From contig MPNH01000017.1 in NCBI GenBank assembly GCA_002238925.1, positions 1 through 64,000 of the forward strand: a stretch of DNA of 64,000 nt, in the 5' to 3' direction. The DNA comes from Spirochaetaceae bacterium bin103. Its GTDB lineage: Bacteria > Spirochaetota > Spirochaetia > SZUA-6 > Bin103. Both the position numbers and the translations under genes were made by a program. The notes below the pieces were generated by a model. That model had not been told where the DNA came from. It was given only the letters and a program-made list of their open reading frames with translations, and made no database searches. Of the stretch, positions 8,225-18,595 are shown piece after piece (the first letter of the stretch is position 1; each line of letters starts with the position of its first letter).

Positions 8225-11200
8225 CTACCAGCGCACCGTCGAGTGCAGCGCGAGCGTGTGCTCCGGCTCGGCGGCAGCGCGCTCGCGGCGCTCGCCTTTG
8301 AGTGCGATGCGCACATCCGCCGCCGGCGGGCCGACCTGGAGTTGGTAGCCGAGCCGGTACGCCCGCTCACCCTCGGCCAGGCCGATCCCGGCCCACGGCG
8401 TTCCCGTACCTCCCGCTAACGGGAGCCCGTAGCCGAGTCTCGCGTCGACCCGTCCTGCCGCGGGCGACGCCGGGTGCGGGACATCTCGGCCCGCCAGCGT
8501 GTCGCGGCTCCACAGGCCAGCGGCGCCCCCTCCCACCGGTGCACCGATCGACGGGCTCACCGTGAGCGCGAAGCCCAGGTCTGATGCCGGGTTCGGATCC
8601 CAGGACAGCCAGCCGCTTGCACCCCACTCGGACGCCCGCCGCGCGTCGTGCAGCAGCAGCGTGTGTCCGCTCAGTCCGAACGCCAGTCCCAGTCCGGCGT
8701 GGGTGTAGCTCAGGCCGCCGCCGACCTCGAACCCGTACCCGGCATCCGCGCCGCCGCCGTCCCCCCCCGCCGCCCCCCCCGCCCCGCCGCCCCGCACGCC
8801 GGCCGGACGGGGCCAGGAGCGCGCCGCCGACGGCTGCCGCGTACGACCCTTCGAGTCCCAGGCGCAGCCGGTTCACGTCGACCGTGGCGGCGGCCAGGCC
8901 CACCGTTGCCGCGGAGGTGGCCCGCAGCACCGAGGCGTCGGCGTTCACGCCCACGGCAAGTCCGCCGCTCGCCGCCGCCGGGACCAGCGTCGCGCGCAAC
9001 CCGGCGGCGCCGGCCAGCAGGCCGATATCCGTGTCCAGCGGCTCGCTCCGAAGCGGCGCCAGGCGCAGCCCGCCGAGCCCGTAGCCGCCGGCCAGCCACA
9101 GCGCGACGCGCTCCGGCACCACGTCGAAGCTGACGTACGGATAGGCGCCGGTCAGCGAACTGGCCACCTCGCCGCCGGCCGCTCCGGGCTGCGAGTAACT
9201 GCCCCAGCCGGAGCTGTGCGACAACGCGAGTCCGGCCAGCCACGGCCCCGCCGCGTAGTCCACCCCCAATGTCCCGCTGGCCACCCTGCCGCGCACCGAC
9301 AGGCCGGCGTCCGTACCGGCGAAACCCCCGTACGCGCCCCGGCCCCACACCGTTACGGCCTCGCCGCCGCTGCGGCCCGCCGCCGGCGCCGAGTGCAACG
9401 TCGTCACCTGGAAGTCGCTGCCCGCGAGCAGCGCGGGTGCACTCACCGGGTGCGGTTGCGGCTCGTCATGACCACCCGCGACCCATGCCGCCAGTTCCGC
9501 CATCCGTTGTTGCTCGCCGGTGACGGCGCCCAGCGGTTGGTCGGCAACGCGCTGCCCGCCGACCCGCGCGTACGTTCGCGGGATCCGCGCATTGCGCAGC
9601 CGCCCGTCCACCGCGCCGAGCGTGTGCTCCCACGCCGTGCGCCCGAACCGTCCCAGCCACACCCGCGGCATCGGGTCGCTGTTGGCTATGATGCCGGTCG
9701 CCTCCGCAGCGGCCAGTCCCGCGCCGACCGCATTGCTCAGGTGCACCGTGAAGGTCTCCTCGCCCTCGTCGTGCGCGTCGTCGAGCACGGCCACTGCGAT
9801 CGCCTCGGCCGTCTGTCCGGCCGCGAAGGTGAGCGTCCCGGACGATACCACGTAGTCCTGTCCCGCCCGGGCGGTGCCGTCCGCGGTGGCCCAGTCCACC
9901 GTCACCACCTCGCTCGCGGCAGCGCTGAGCGCCACGCTGAACGAGATGGTCTCGTCCACGCCTTCGGTTGCCCGGGCGTCGCGTACCGAGATAGATGCCG
10001 GCGCGCCGCCGGCCTGCGGCTCGTGCTCGAGTGCCGCACCGTCCTCCGGGCAGGGGGTGGCCTCGAACGTCTCGCTGTCGGCGATGTTCACGCACAATGA
10101 CGCGGCTTCTCCTACCCGGTAACCCTCGCCCGGCTGCACCGTAATCGTCAGCGGTCCGTTCTCGGCGGCGTACTCCGGAGGCCACACACGATAGTGGCGA
10201 TATCCGCCGAGGCCGTGGTCCACGATGAACACGCCGGGCACGATTCCGAACTGCGAGCTGACGGGCAGCATGTTGCCGCGCTTCCCCCAGCCGTAATGCA
10301 CCTCGACCACGATCCCGGCCGACCAAGCATGCCACTGGTAGGAGTTGCGCAGCTCCGAGACCACCACGTGGAACAGCACGGGCTCGCCTTCGACCGCGGG
10401 ATCGGAACCGACACGGGCGACCGTCACCACCGGCTCGCTGTCCGGCTGGTGCACGCCGGTGCGCCCGAACCCGGAATCCGACCACGCGGAGGTCGCACTG
10501 GTCGCGGTTTCGCGCCCGCCGTCCTGCGCCAGGTCATAGCGGGCCCGCACGCGCGCCTCGTACTCCGCATCCTGATCCAGGAACAGGATCGGTATCTGCG
10601 TCGCTGCGCCGTCTGTCCTGGCCGACGCCCACTCCGAGGCGCCGCGCTGCCGGTACTGTACCTCGTAGCCGGCGGGCGGCGGACCGACCGGAGCCTGCCA
10701 GCTCACCAGCACGTTGCCGGCGGTGTCCGGAACCGCCGCCACCACCGGTGCGCTCGGCATCTCCAGCGAGTTGATCACCGGGGCCGGGAACTCGGCTTCG
10801 ATGGTAACCGCGCCGCCGGTGAATACCGCGTTCACGGGATTGCTCAGCGTGACGGTGAGGATGCGAGTGGACCCGGGCGCAAGGCCGGAAATCGGCACGC
10901 TGACCGTCTGCGCCATGTCGCCGGGCGGCAGCGCAACCGTGCCACTGGCAAGGTGCTCGTCGCCCGGCAACGCACTGCCCTCGCGGATGTGCCAGTCCAC
11001 CGTGATGTCCAGCCCACTCGGTCCGGTCAGCGACACCGTGAACCCGGCCGTCCCGGCCTCCCCCACGCGGCCGGCATCGGAGATGCTCACGGCGGGATCG
11101 AGCTCGTTGTCCCGGATCGTCACGGTCGCCCGGATGGAGCTTTGGCCGGGCGGCGTGATGCCGGGAATCGACTCATACAGCTCGTAGGTGCCGCCGACAT

Positions 11201-12452
11201 TGACGTCCGCGAAGGTGTCAGGCAGCAGTTCCAGCGTCACGGTGCCGTCGGCGCGCCGCATGGCGTCGTCGAGCGTGGGAATCTCGACGGTGTACTCGTG
11301 CACCGTAAGGTTGAAGGCATCGTGCTCCTTGTCGCCGGTGTATCGGCCGGCCACGTATTCGCCGCCGCCAACCACGCGGTACCCGATCCTGGTCTTGACC
11401 GCCGGGTCGCCGGGCTGCGCGGTATCGAACAGGGCCGGATGGTCCCAGTGGCGGGTAATGACGAAGCGGACCGGCTCGCCTTCAGCCACCTTGTCGTGTT
11501 CCGCGGCAACGGTAACCGCCGGATTCGCGTTGCGCACGTCCAGGCGCAACGCGCTCGGCGTGCCGACGGTGTAGCGCGGGCAGAAGCTGAAGTCGCGCTC
11601 GGAACAGGCGAAGTAGGGGTACCGGCTTCCGTTGTCGTGCTGTACCTGGCCGTCGACCCAGCGGCTCTCGATGTCGCTGCTCGACAGCAGGACGGCGCGA
11701 ATCTCGCCGCCCGCCGGCCCGGTGTAGGACTGATCGGCCCGGACGCCAAACTCGTGCTCCCGGTTGCACGGCGTGAATGCAAAGCCGCTCACATTGTAGG
11801 ACGGGATCTCCGGATGGTTGAAGTCGTGCGCATGGTCGACCAGCGGGAGGAAGGAGCGGTCATGCGAATACTCGTATCCGCCCGAGCACCGGGTCTCGAA
11901 GCGCACCTTGTTGCCCTCCAGGATGTCGCCGACCCAGGTATTTCCCGCCAGCGTCAGCCCGGCCGGGGACACCGCGTGGAACGTCACCTCCGGTATGTCG
12001 TCGTCGCGCACCCGTACCGCCGCCGTGCGGGGATGGCCGGCCGAGCCGACGATGGTCACGCGGATCTCGCCGTCGCCTTCGTTGCGGTTGTCCTGCTGCG
12101 TGGGCAGGCGCAGCGTGCGGGTCGTCACGCCGGGCGCAAACACCACATCGAACTCTTCGAGCCGCTCGGTGAGCCGGCCCATGACCTTCTCGTGTCCGGA
12201 AATGCGCACGCGCACCCGCTGGCACGGGCCAGGCACGCCGCGCCGGGTAAGCGTGAACACGGCATCCTGCCCCTCGGTAACCGTGCGCTCCTGAGCGCCA
12301 ATGATGGCGGACGGAGCCCCCGGCAGGTGGATGGGGTTGCCGGGACAATTGGGTGAGGTGAGCGCCTGCGCGTACGGGGCGGCGCCGATCGTGAAGCCTG
12401 CAATCGCCAGCAGGCACACCGGAGAGAATATCCTATCTCTTATCGCACTCAT
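8225..12452 (-). CDS. Autotransporter with Calx-beta and fibronectin III repeats, frameshifted at a poly-G tract
   Basis: Read leftward, the ATG at 12452 opens a signal peptide, then a passenger with several Calx-beta domains (VTEGQDAVFTL; VAEGEPVRFVI; VGEAGTAGFTVSL; ATEGVDETISFSV ... DYVVSSGTLTFAAGQ) and a fibronectin III-like domain near residues 570-660. From about residue 1000 an autotransporter beta-barrel starts. Around 8761-8780 the coding strand has two G8 runs in a Gly-rich linker. The frame used so far then runs on as Arg-rich junk to a stop at 8367, while the barrel continues in the +1 frame (GYGFEVGGGLSYTHAGLGLAFG) to 8225, ending in aromatic W. One G too many separates ON from OFF. 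Intact product about 1,400 residues, surface-exposed; likely adhesin-like. Slippage, true phase variation or assembly error are all possible. Confidence 0.8.
8761..8780 (-). repeat. Two C8 (G8 on coding strand) homopolymer runs at the autotransporter frameshift
   Basis: Eight C at 8761-8768 and eight C at 8773-8780, separated by GCCG, with more C runs up to 8793. They encode the Gly-rich hinge before the last part of the beta-barrel, exactly where the frame breaks. Confidence 0.85.
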
Positions 12453-12714
12453 ACTTTACTCGTATGTGCGAGAGGCCGGACAATTCCAGGCGCACCTTCG
12501 CCGATGCACGGGAAATTCGTGGATGAAACGGGAAGTTCGTCAGTGACGGAGCGGGGTGTTCGTGAAGGGCAGGCGACGTTCGCGGATCGCCCTGGTAGCC
12601 GAGCGCGCCAAGGTCAGCGCGGCGTCCGCCGCGGAGGCGCTCCCCGCGTGCCGGGGCGGGGTGCGGCGCGGGCGTGGCCGGCCAGGTGAGGCCGGGTTCA
12701 GTGTGGCCGGTGCG

Positions 12715-14537
12715 TCAGCCGCGGTCGATCCAGAGCCGGGCGAACACCGCGTTGGTTTGTCCGCGGCCGAGAAAGGTGTCGCCGTTGAACCCGTGTACCC
12801 AGGGCTGGGTGACGTTGAAGGAGGGGGCGCTCGGGCCCCAGGTGTACCAGTGCTGCCCGATCAGCCGGTAGTCGGCTTGGCGGACCGCCTCCTTGCGCTC
12901 GTCGAGCGTGGCCGCGGCCCGGGCCTTGGCCAGCCACTCGTTGTACACCGCGTCATCGATCTGGCCGCGGTTCCAGCGGTGGCCCCGCTCTTGCCCCCCG
13001 CGTCATCGCTCTGGCCGGGGTCCCGGCGGTGGCCCGGCTCCTGCCACTGCAACGCGCCGAGCGGATCGTCGGAAGTGCCCAAAACGGCGGGCGACAGGCC
13101 GTGCAGCCGCCCCGCGCCGAGCAGGGCGATCCAGCGCCGGCCGGGTATGGTGTTCACCTCCACCCGCACGCCGACCGCGCGCCAGTGCTCCAACGCCAGG
13201 TGCTGGTAGTCGCCGATCTCGTCCCAGGCCGGCCACTGCAGGGGAACCGAGAGCCGGATACCATCGGTGCCGCGCGGGTAACCCGCCTCGTCGAGCAATG
13301 CCTCCGCCGCCTCCGGATCGTAGCGGTAGGCGCTCTGCAGGTCTGCCGGCCACTGTTCGTAGGGCACGATGAAGCCGGGCTGCGAGCGCCCGATCACCCC
13401 CTGCGGGGTGGCCTGCGCCTGGCCTCCGTAGATGGCCGCGGCGATTGTGTCGTTGTCCAGCGCCATCTGCATGGCCCGGCGCACGCGGATATCGTCGAAC
13501 GGCTTATCCGATACGTACATCGCGAACGCTTGGTCGGAGCTCCCGTAGTAGCGGTGCGCCCGCAACTCGGGGTTGTCGCGTAGCAAGGTCGCCGTCTCGT
13601 CGAACTGCTCCAGTGCGGTGGCCACGTTGGCGCCGATGTAGTCGACGCGGCCGGCGCGCAGCGCGGCGATCCAGGTGGCCGGCTCCGGCATGATCACGAT
13701 CCGGAGCTCGTCGACGTACGGCAGCGGATTGTCGCGATACTTCTCGTCGCTCCCCCAGTAGGCCGGATTGCGCGTATAGCCGAGCGACTCGCCCGCGACC
13801 CAGTCGTGGAGCAGAAACGGACCGGTCCCGACCAGGGTGCGCCAGTCGGCCACGTCGCCGTGTGCCGTGATCACCTCGGGCGGCAGGATGAAAGCAAACT
13901 CGTCGTCCAGAAAGATCGGCAGCGCATCTGCACGCGGTATCGCCAACTCGATGTGGACTTGGTTGCCGCGTGCCTCCAGGGCCTTGAAGGCGAACTGCCG
14001 AAAGCGGCCGGCGGTGGGCGGCGGCTCGTCGAACGGGCCGGTGCCGCTGAGCCGTTGGAAGTTGAACACCACGTCCGCGGCGGTGAACGGGCGTCCGTTC
14101 ATCGGCTCCTTGTCGTGCCAAGTGACGCCGTCACGGATGGTGAACCGGAAGGTGGTGGCATTGACCAATTCCCAGTGCGTCGCCAGTGCGCCGGTGTAGT
14201 GGGAAGGGTCCAGATACGGGTTGGTCAGGGGATTGATGCCGCGGTCGAGGGCCCAGTTGCCGATGCCGAGCTTCTCCACCACGCCGGAGTTGGCCGCGCC
14301 GGCAGCCACGCCGCCAATCGACTGGTCGGTGTTGGGCATTGCGGCGGCGCTGGCGGCGGTCAGGGTACCGCCATATCGAGGCGCCGGCACCTCGCGGCCG
14401 GTGGCCGGGTCGGTCAACATGACCTGCTCCTGAGCCGCCTCGCGCTCGCCTTCCTCGCCGGCGGCCCACCCGCCGCCCGCGGCCAGCGCCACCCCGGCCG
14501 CAAGCGCGACCAGGGCCGCCCGTACACGGTCTGCCAT
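12715..14537 (-). pseudogene. Substrate-binding protein (SBP_bac_5) broken by a 50-nt tandem duplication
   Basis: Paralogue of the SBP at 6303-8120 with the same mature N-terminal motif (ATGREVPAPRYGGTLT), signal peptide, and landmarks WHDKEPMNGR, FNFQRLSGTGP, DIRVRRAMQMALDN. After LGALQWQEPGH the frame is lost; the correct C-terminus (ADYRLIGQHWYTWGPSAP ... FARLWIDRG) resumes in another frame and stops at 12715. The break coincides with an imperfect 50-nt tandem duplication (12948-13047). The whole span is 1,823 nt; removing 50 nt leaves 1,773 nt, an exact multiple of three, so the duplication alone explains the frameshift. Without it the protein would be 590 residues, close to its paralogue (605). 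Confidence 0.85.
12948..13047. repeat. Imperfect 50-nt tandem duplication inside an SBP gene
   Basis: Unit 1 (12948-12997) and unit 2 (12998-13047) align from CCGCGTCATCG to TGCC with about six mismatches. Divergence between units suggests the event is not a very recent error. Confidence 0.85.
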
Positions 14538-14701
14538 TGATGGGCACCACCTCGCTCTCAGGGATTCGCCGTACCGCCCGGCACCCTGCCGCCCGGCTCC
14601 GACTACGGCAACCTATCCGAGCACCCGGCCCCGGTCAAGAAACGCCGCCGGCACACTCACCCAAAGTGCAGCGAACCGTGTCTGCACCGGGTTCGTATGC
14701 T

Positions 14702-16300
14702 TCAATTCTCCGGCCGGTGGGTTCTGAATGCTCCGGCCGGCAACCCCGCCCCGTTTACGAGGTTCGGCTCGGCGCGGGTATGCCAGGCGAACCGGGCGGA
14801 CACCGGTTCATCCACCGCCTCGCTCGACACCACGACGGTGTCGCCTTCAATCACCGCCGACGCTTCGACGTATTGCCCATCGGCGCCGGCGATCTCGAAC
14901 CAGGTAGGCGGCGCGCCGTCGCTGGTGCGCAAGCCATCGGCGGCGTCGAAGCGCAGCACGGCGGCGCCGTCGCGTAGTTCCATGGAACGGTACGAGGGTC
15001 CCGAATACTCGAGCCCGGTTCTCCCGTAGGTGTTTGCCAGTGCCGAGAGCGACAACCTCCTGCCTACCTCCAGCTTGTTGGTGGGGTGGATGTCGCCGAC
15101 GTTGCCGATGTCGTTGGTCACCGCCATGCCGGTGTTCGGGATCGACAGCGCGGCGGTCTGCGCTGCCCAGATCTCGGGCAGGCGGTAGGGATCCACTTCG
15201 TAGCCGAATTGGCTCGCAAGGGCACGCCAGTATTCCGGGCTCACGTCCATGCCAAGCCTGCTCTCCAGCATGCCGCGAAACGTGTAATCGAACGGGGCAA
15301 GCTGGGCGTAGTAGAAGGGAAAGTCGCCCTGGCCCCATACCTCGCGCCACCCGCTGATGAGCGCTTCCATCTTGTCCCGGTAGCTCATCCCATCGCCGAC
15401 GTTCGCTTCGCCCTGGTACCAGAGAGCCCCGCGGATTGCGTACGGAACCAGCGGGTGGATCATGCCGTTGTAGAGGGCGGTCGGCTGCTCCTCGCCCGCC
15501 AGTGGATGGGCGCCCTGCGGCATCGGCATGACCGGTGCGCCGCTCTGCAACGCCGCGCGCGTGTCGGCCAACCACGCCTCCACCGCTTCCAGGGTAGCAG
15601 GCAGTTGCTGCCGGTAGCTCGCATCGGTAGCTACCGCGTAGTCGGCCAGCGGGCCAAGCCCCTCGACCGAACGGAAACCGGCGAGCGGCGTCCACGGCTC
15701 GATCCTGGTGCCGCCCCAGGCGGATGCGATCAATCCGACCGGCACGTCCAGTTCGGAGTGCAGCTCGCGGCCGAAGTAGTAGCACACCGCCGAGAACGTC
15801 GCGATGGTACCGGGAGCGGAAGCCTGCCAGCTCGCCGCGGCATCCGGAGACGGGGATCCGGCTGGCACCTTGGGTACGTGGAACAGGCGGATGTCCGGGT
15901 AGTGTGCCGCGGCAATCTCCATCTCTGCGGCGTCCGCCGCCATCACCGGCCACTCCATGTTGGACTGCCCCGAGCACAGCCACACCTCCCCGTACATCAC
16001 GCCGGCCAGTTTGTGTTCGTTTATGGTCAAGGTATAGGGACCGCCCGATGGCCGCGGCGCCAGTTCGGCCCGCCAGCGTCCGTCCCCGTTCGCCCGGATG
16101 TCCACCTGTTCCACTTCCCGTCCGTCATCGCGCAGCACCAGCGAGACCTGCTCGCCGGCGTCGGCCCAACCCCAAATCGGGGCCGGCTGATTGCGCTGCA
16201 GCACCATGTCGCTGCCGATCACCCCGGGCAGCCGCACCTCGGCAAGGCCGGCATACCCGCATGCCGACAGAATGGCCACCATTGCGATGGTATGTTTCAT
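14702..16300 (-). CDS. Sialate O-acetylesterase family, SGNH/GDSL hydrolase
   Basis: 532 residues. The ATG at 16300 gives a short Sec signal (KHTIAMVAILSACGYAGLAE). The SGNH catalytic block GEVWLCSGQSNMEWPV (about residues 100-115) contains the nucleophile Ser; further signatures are IASAWGGTRIEPWTP, GALWYQGEANVGD and the Asp/His block NVGDIHPTNKLEVG. This matches bacterial sialate 9-O-acetylesterases and related hemicellulose deacetylases, which remove acetyl groups from glycans. Periplasmic. The neighbouring GH127-like and sugar-acid genes fit glycan breakdown, but true substrate (sialic acid or acetylated plant/algal glycan) is not decidable. Confidence 0.85.
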   Translation of the reverse strand: MKHTIAMVAILSACGYAGLAEVRLPGVIGSDMVLQRNQPAPIWGWADAGEQVSLVLRDDGREVEQVDIRANGDGRWRAELAPRPSGGPYTLTINEHKLAGVMYGEVWLCSGQSNMEWPVMAADAAEMEIAAAHYPDIRLFHVPKVPAGSPSPDAAASWQASAPGTIATFSAVCYYFGRELHSELDVPVGLIASAWGGTRIEPWTPLAGFRSVEGLGPLADYAVATDASYRQQLPATLEAVEAWLADTRAALQSGAPVMPMPQGAHPLAGEEQPTALYNGMIHPLVPYAIRGALWYQGEANVGDGMSYRDKMEALISGWREVWGQGDFPFYYAQLAPFDYTFRGMLESRLGMDVSPEYWRALASQFGYEVDPYRLPEIWAAQTAALSIPNTGMAVTNDIGNVGDIHPTNKLEVGRRLSLSALANTYGRTGLEYSGPSYRSMELRDGAAVLRFDAADGLRTSDGAPPTWFEIAGADGQYVEASAVIEGDTVVVSSEAVDEPVSARFAWHTRAEPNLVNGAGLPAGAFRTHRPEN

Positions 16301-16391
16301 GACGCGCACGATAGCCACGCCGCGCGCTTTGTCAATCACCTGCCGCTCCAGCAGCCGGCCGCGTCGCACCGGCTGACGTGCCCGAGGATTG

Positions 16392-16423
16392 CCGGATCAC
16401 CGGATCACCGGATTACCGGATCA
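16392..16423. repeat. Short tandem repeat, four 8-nt units
   Basis: CCGGATCA repeated four times (third copy has TTA for TCA). The stop codon of the leftward dioxygenase gene (16421-16423) lies in the last copy, so repeat number could alter its 3' end. Confidence 0.7.
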
Positions 16424-17386
16424 CCGTTGTGCGGACGCTTCCTCCTCGCGGATCCAGTTGCCGGCCACGTACACGGGCCGGTACAGGGAACGCCGCTTGG
16501 GCGGCATGTCGGCGAGCACCGCGGCGGGCGGATCCCAGTTGTGCCACTTGGCGTGAATGGAGTTGTAGCAGTTGAACACGGCAACCCGCGCGCGGTCCGG
16601 GTTGCGCCACACCTGGCCGCTGTGGGTCAGCGCCTCGGTGAACATCAGCACCGAGCCGGCGGGACAGGCACAGGTCTCCCACAGCGACGAATCGGCGGAG
16701 AAAATTTCCTCCGGCGCCGGGTAGGCCGCCTTGTGGCTGCCGGACAACAGCAGCGTGCCGCCGTCGTCGCGCCCCACCTCGTTCAGCTCCCACACGATGC
16801 GCGTCATCCCGGCGTACGCCCGCCCCGGGAACGCCTGGTAGTGGTGGCAGTCGCCCGGCAGCCGCATCATGCCGTTGCCATTGTGCGGCCCGAACGTGCC
16901 GTCGCCCTGCGCGCCGCGGCGGCCGCCGCCGGCCCGGCGCACCGTGACGAAGCTGTGCTCCTGGCGAAAGCCGTAGCCGGCGTCGTTCTCCAGCGACTCG
17001 CCGCCGCCGTCGGTGAACGGGTTGTAGATGAACTCCTGCGCGAAGCCGATCACCACCGGGTGGTCGGTCAGCCGCTGCAGCGGCCCGCCCACCGGCGAGC
17101 GCTGGTGCTCGGCGATCGACTCCGGCTCCGCCGCCAGCCGCAGCACGAACTCGCGCATTTCCTCGATCTCCGCCGCATCCAGGACGCCGGGAATCGCCAG
17201 CCAGCCCTTGGTATCGAAGTGATACTTCTGCGCCGCGGTCAGCGGCACCACCGGGCGGCCCTCCGAATCGGTGGCCGCGAAGCGCCCCGCGTCGGTCAAC
17301 ACCGGCGCCCCCATGTCCTTGTCCAGCACGAACGCCGGCTGCGCCACCCCGGCCAGCCGCTCCCGCGCCGATTTTCGTTGCATCAT
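16421..17386 (-). CDS. Phytanoyl-CoA dioxygenase (PhyH) family protein
   Basis: 321 residues from the ATG at 17386. PhyH proteins are Fe(II)/2-oxoglutarate oxygenases. Family features are the N-terminal lead YHFDTKGWLAIPGVLDAAEI, and in the C-terminal half DDGGTLLLSGSHKAAYP, PAGSVLMFTEALTHSGQVW and VAVFNCYN, containing the distal His and 2-oxoglutarate-binding region. The first His of the HxD/E iron triad was not assigned with certainty. Substrate unknown; these proteins in bacteria often act in secondary or phosphonate metabolism. Monocistronic, divergent from the HTH-HATPase gene. Confidence 0.82.
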   Translation of the reverse strand: MMQRKSARERLAGVAQPAFVLDKDMGAPVLTDAGRFAATDSEGRPVVPLTAAQKYHFDTKGWLAIPGVLDAAEIEEMREFVLRLAAEPESIAEHQRSPVGGPLQRLTDHPVVIGFAQEFIYNPFTDGGGESLENDAGYGFRQEHSFVTVRRAGGGRRGAQGDGTFGPHNGNGMMRLPGDCHHYQAFPGRAYAGMTRIVWELNEVGRDDGGTLLLSGSHKAAYPAPEEIFSADSSLWETCACPAGSVLMFTEALTHSGQVWRNPDRARVAVFNCYNSIHAKWHNWDPPAAVLADMPPKRRSLYRPVYVAGNWIREEEASAQR

Positions 17387-17461
17387 GGCACCCGAGTGTA
17401 GTGAGCACGGCGTCACTTCGCCAGGAGCCCGCCGGGAGCCCGCACAGCTGCAACAATAAGG

Positions 17462-18529
17462 TTGACAATAAAGCTGTGTACCGTCACCATTCAGGTCGTG
17501 TTGGCTGGTACACGTCAACGAGGCAGGTCAATCCGCCGTTACATCGCCGAGAGGTTAGACTCAGACTCTCAAGACGTTGTTCGAGACACGGCGTGTAGGT
17601 TCGGTATTTCCCGCCAGGCAGTAAACAAACACATGCGCCGCTTGCTGGATGATGGACATGTAGTCGCGCGAGGTACCACGCGAAACCGGAAATACTCTCT
17701 TGCCGTCATTCATCGCAGGAAACTCCGATTGAGCCTGGATCAAGAGCGCGATGAAGATGTGGTATGGAGACACCATATTCGACCGCTCCTTCCGGACTTG
17801 TGCGACAACGCGACCAGAATATGGCAATACGGGTTCCTGGAGATTATGAATAACGCAATCGATCATTCGTCCGGGAGCAGGGTCGAAATTGTCGTCAAGC
17901 GCACAGTCACCAGTGCAGAGATCATGATCAAGGATGACGGATATGGAATCTTCAGAAAGATCAAAGATTCCTTGAGCCTGGAAGACGATCGCCATGCGGT
18001 ATTCGAATTGTCGAAAGGCAAGTTGACGACCGATCCCGATAACCACACGGGAGAGGGTATATTTTTTACGTCTCGAATGTTCGACAGGTTTTCCATTCTA
18101 TCCGGTAGTGTGGCCTTTCAACACTGGGCAGCCGATGAGGACTACTGGATCCTCGAGAACACGAAGAATGTTGCGGGAACAGCAATCTTTCTGACCCTAT
18201 CGAACCACACGAGTCGAACACCCCGACAGATCTTCGATGCTTTTTCGGACGACGACTATGCGTTCAGCAAAACCGTTGTACCGGTGGATCTGGCACGATA
18301 CGGAGATGACGCTTTGATCTCGCGTTCACAAGCGCGGCGTGTCATGGCGCGCCTAGATCGATTTAGCACCGTTCTACTCAACTTCAAGAATGTTGAGCAA
18401 GTGGGGCAAGGATTCGCCGACGAAATCTTCCGGGTATTCGCGCGCACCCATCCCGACATCAACCTCGTTCCAATCAATGTCAATCAACAAGTCATATCCA
18501 TGATCAAGAGGGCAAACCCCGGTATATGA
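17462..18529 (+). CDS. HTH - HATPase_c - STAS-like (DUF4325) fusion regulator
   Basis: 355 residues in three parts. Residues about 20-75 form a winged HTH (VVRDTACRFGISRQAVNKHM). About 95-240 is a GHKL ATPase with N-box LEIMNNAIDHSSG, G1-type IKDDGYGI and G2-type HTGEGIFFTSRMFD. About 275-355 is a STAS-like DUF4325 domain (LLNFKNVEQVGQGFADEIF ... NVNQQVISMIKRA). No histidine phosphoacceptor is evident, so an anti-sigma-like or partner-switch role fused to DNA binding is more likely than a classic kinase. The start (TTG at 17462) is uncertain because it coincides with a TTGACA hexamer; GTG at 17498 is an alternative. G+C is visibly lower than the neighbours, suggesting transfer. Confidence 0.75.
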   Translation: MTIKLCTVTIQVVLAGTRQRGRSIRRYIAERLDSDSQDVVRDTACRFGISRQAVNKHMRRLLDDGHVVARGTTRNRKYSLAVIHRRKLRLSLDQERDEDVVWRHHIRPLLPDLCDNATRIWQYGFLEIMNNAIDHSSGSRVEIVVKRTVTSAEIMIKDDGYGIFRKIKDSLSLEDDRHAVFELSKGKLTTDPDNHTGEGIFFTSRMFDRFSILSGSVAFQHWAADEDYWILENTKNVAGTAIFLTLSNHTSRTPRQIFDAFSDDDYAFSKTVVPVDLARYGDDALISRSQARRVMARLDRFSTVLLNFKNVEQVGQGFADEIFRVFARTHPDINLVPINVNQQVISMIKRANPGI

Positions 18530-18595
18530 CGTGCAGTGCTAATGTTTGTACCCGGGTCGACCGGAGGCAACGTTGCGCGTAGGGTATCCGTTGCA

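Noticed and set aside
10194..12356. Plus-strand 720-residue frame over the autotransporter
   Set aside because: Antisense to Calx-beta domains; no family signature and composition of a shadow.
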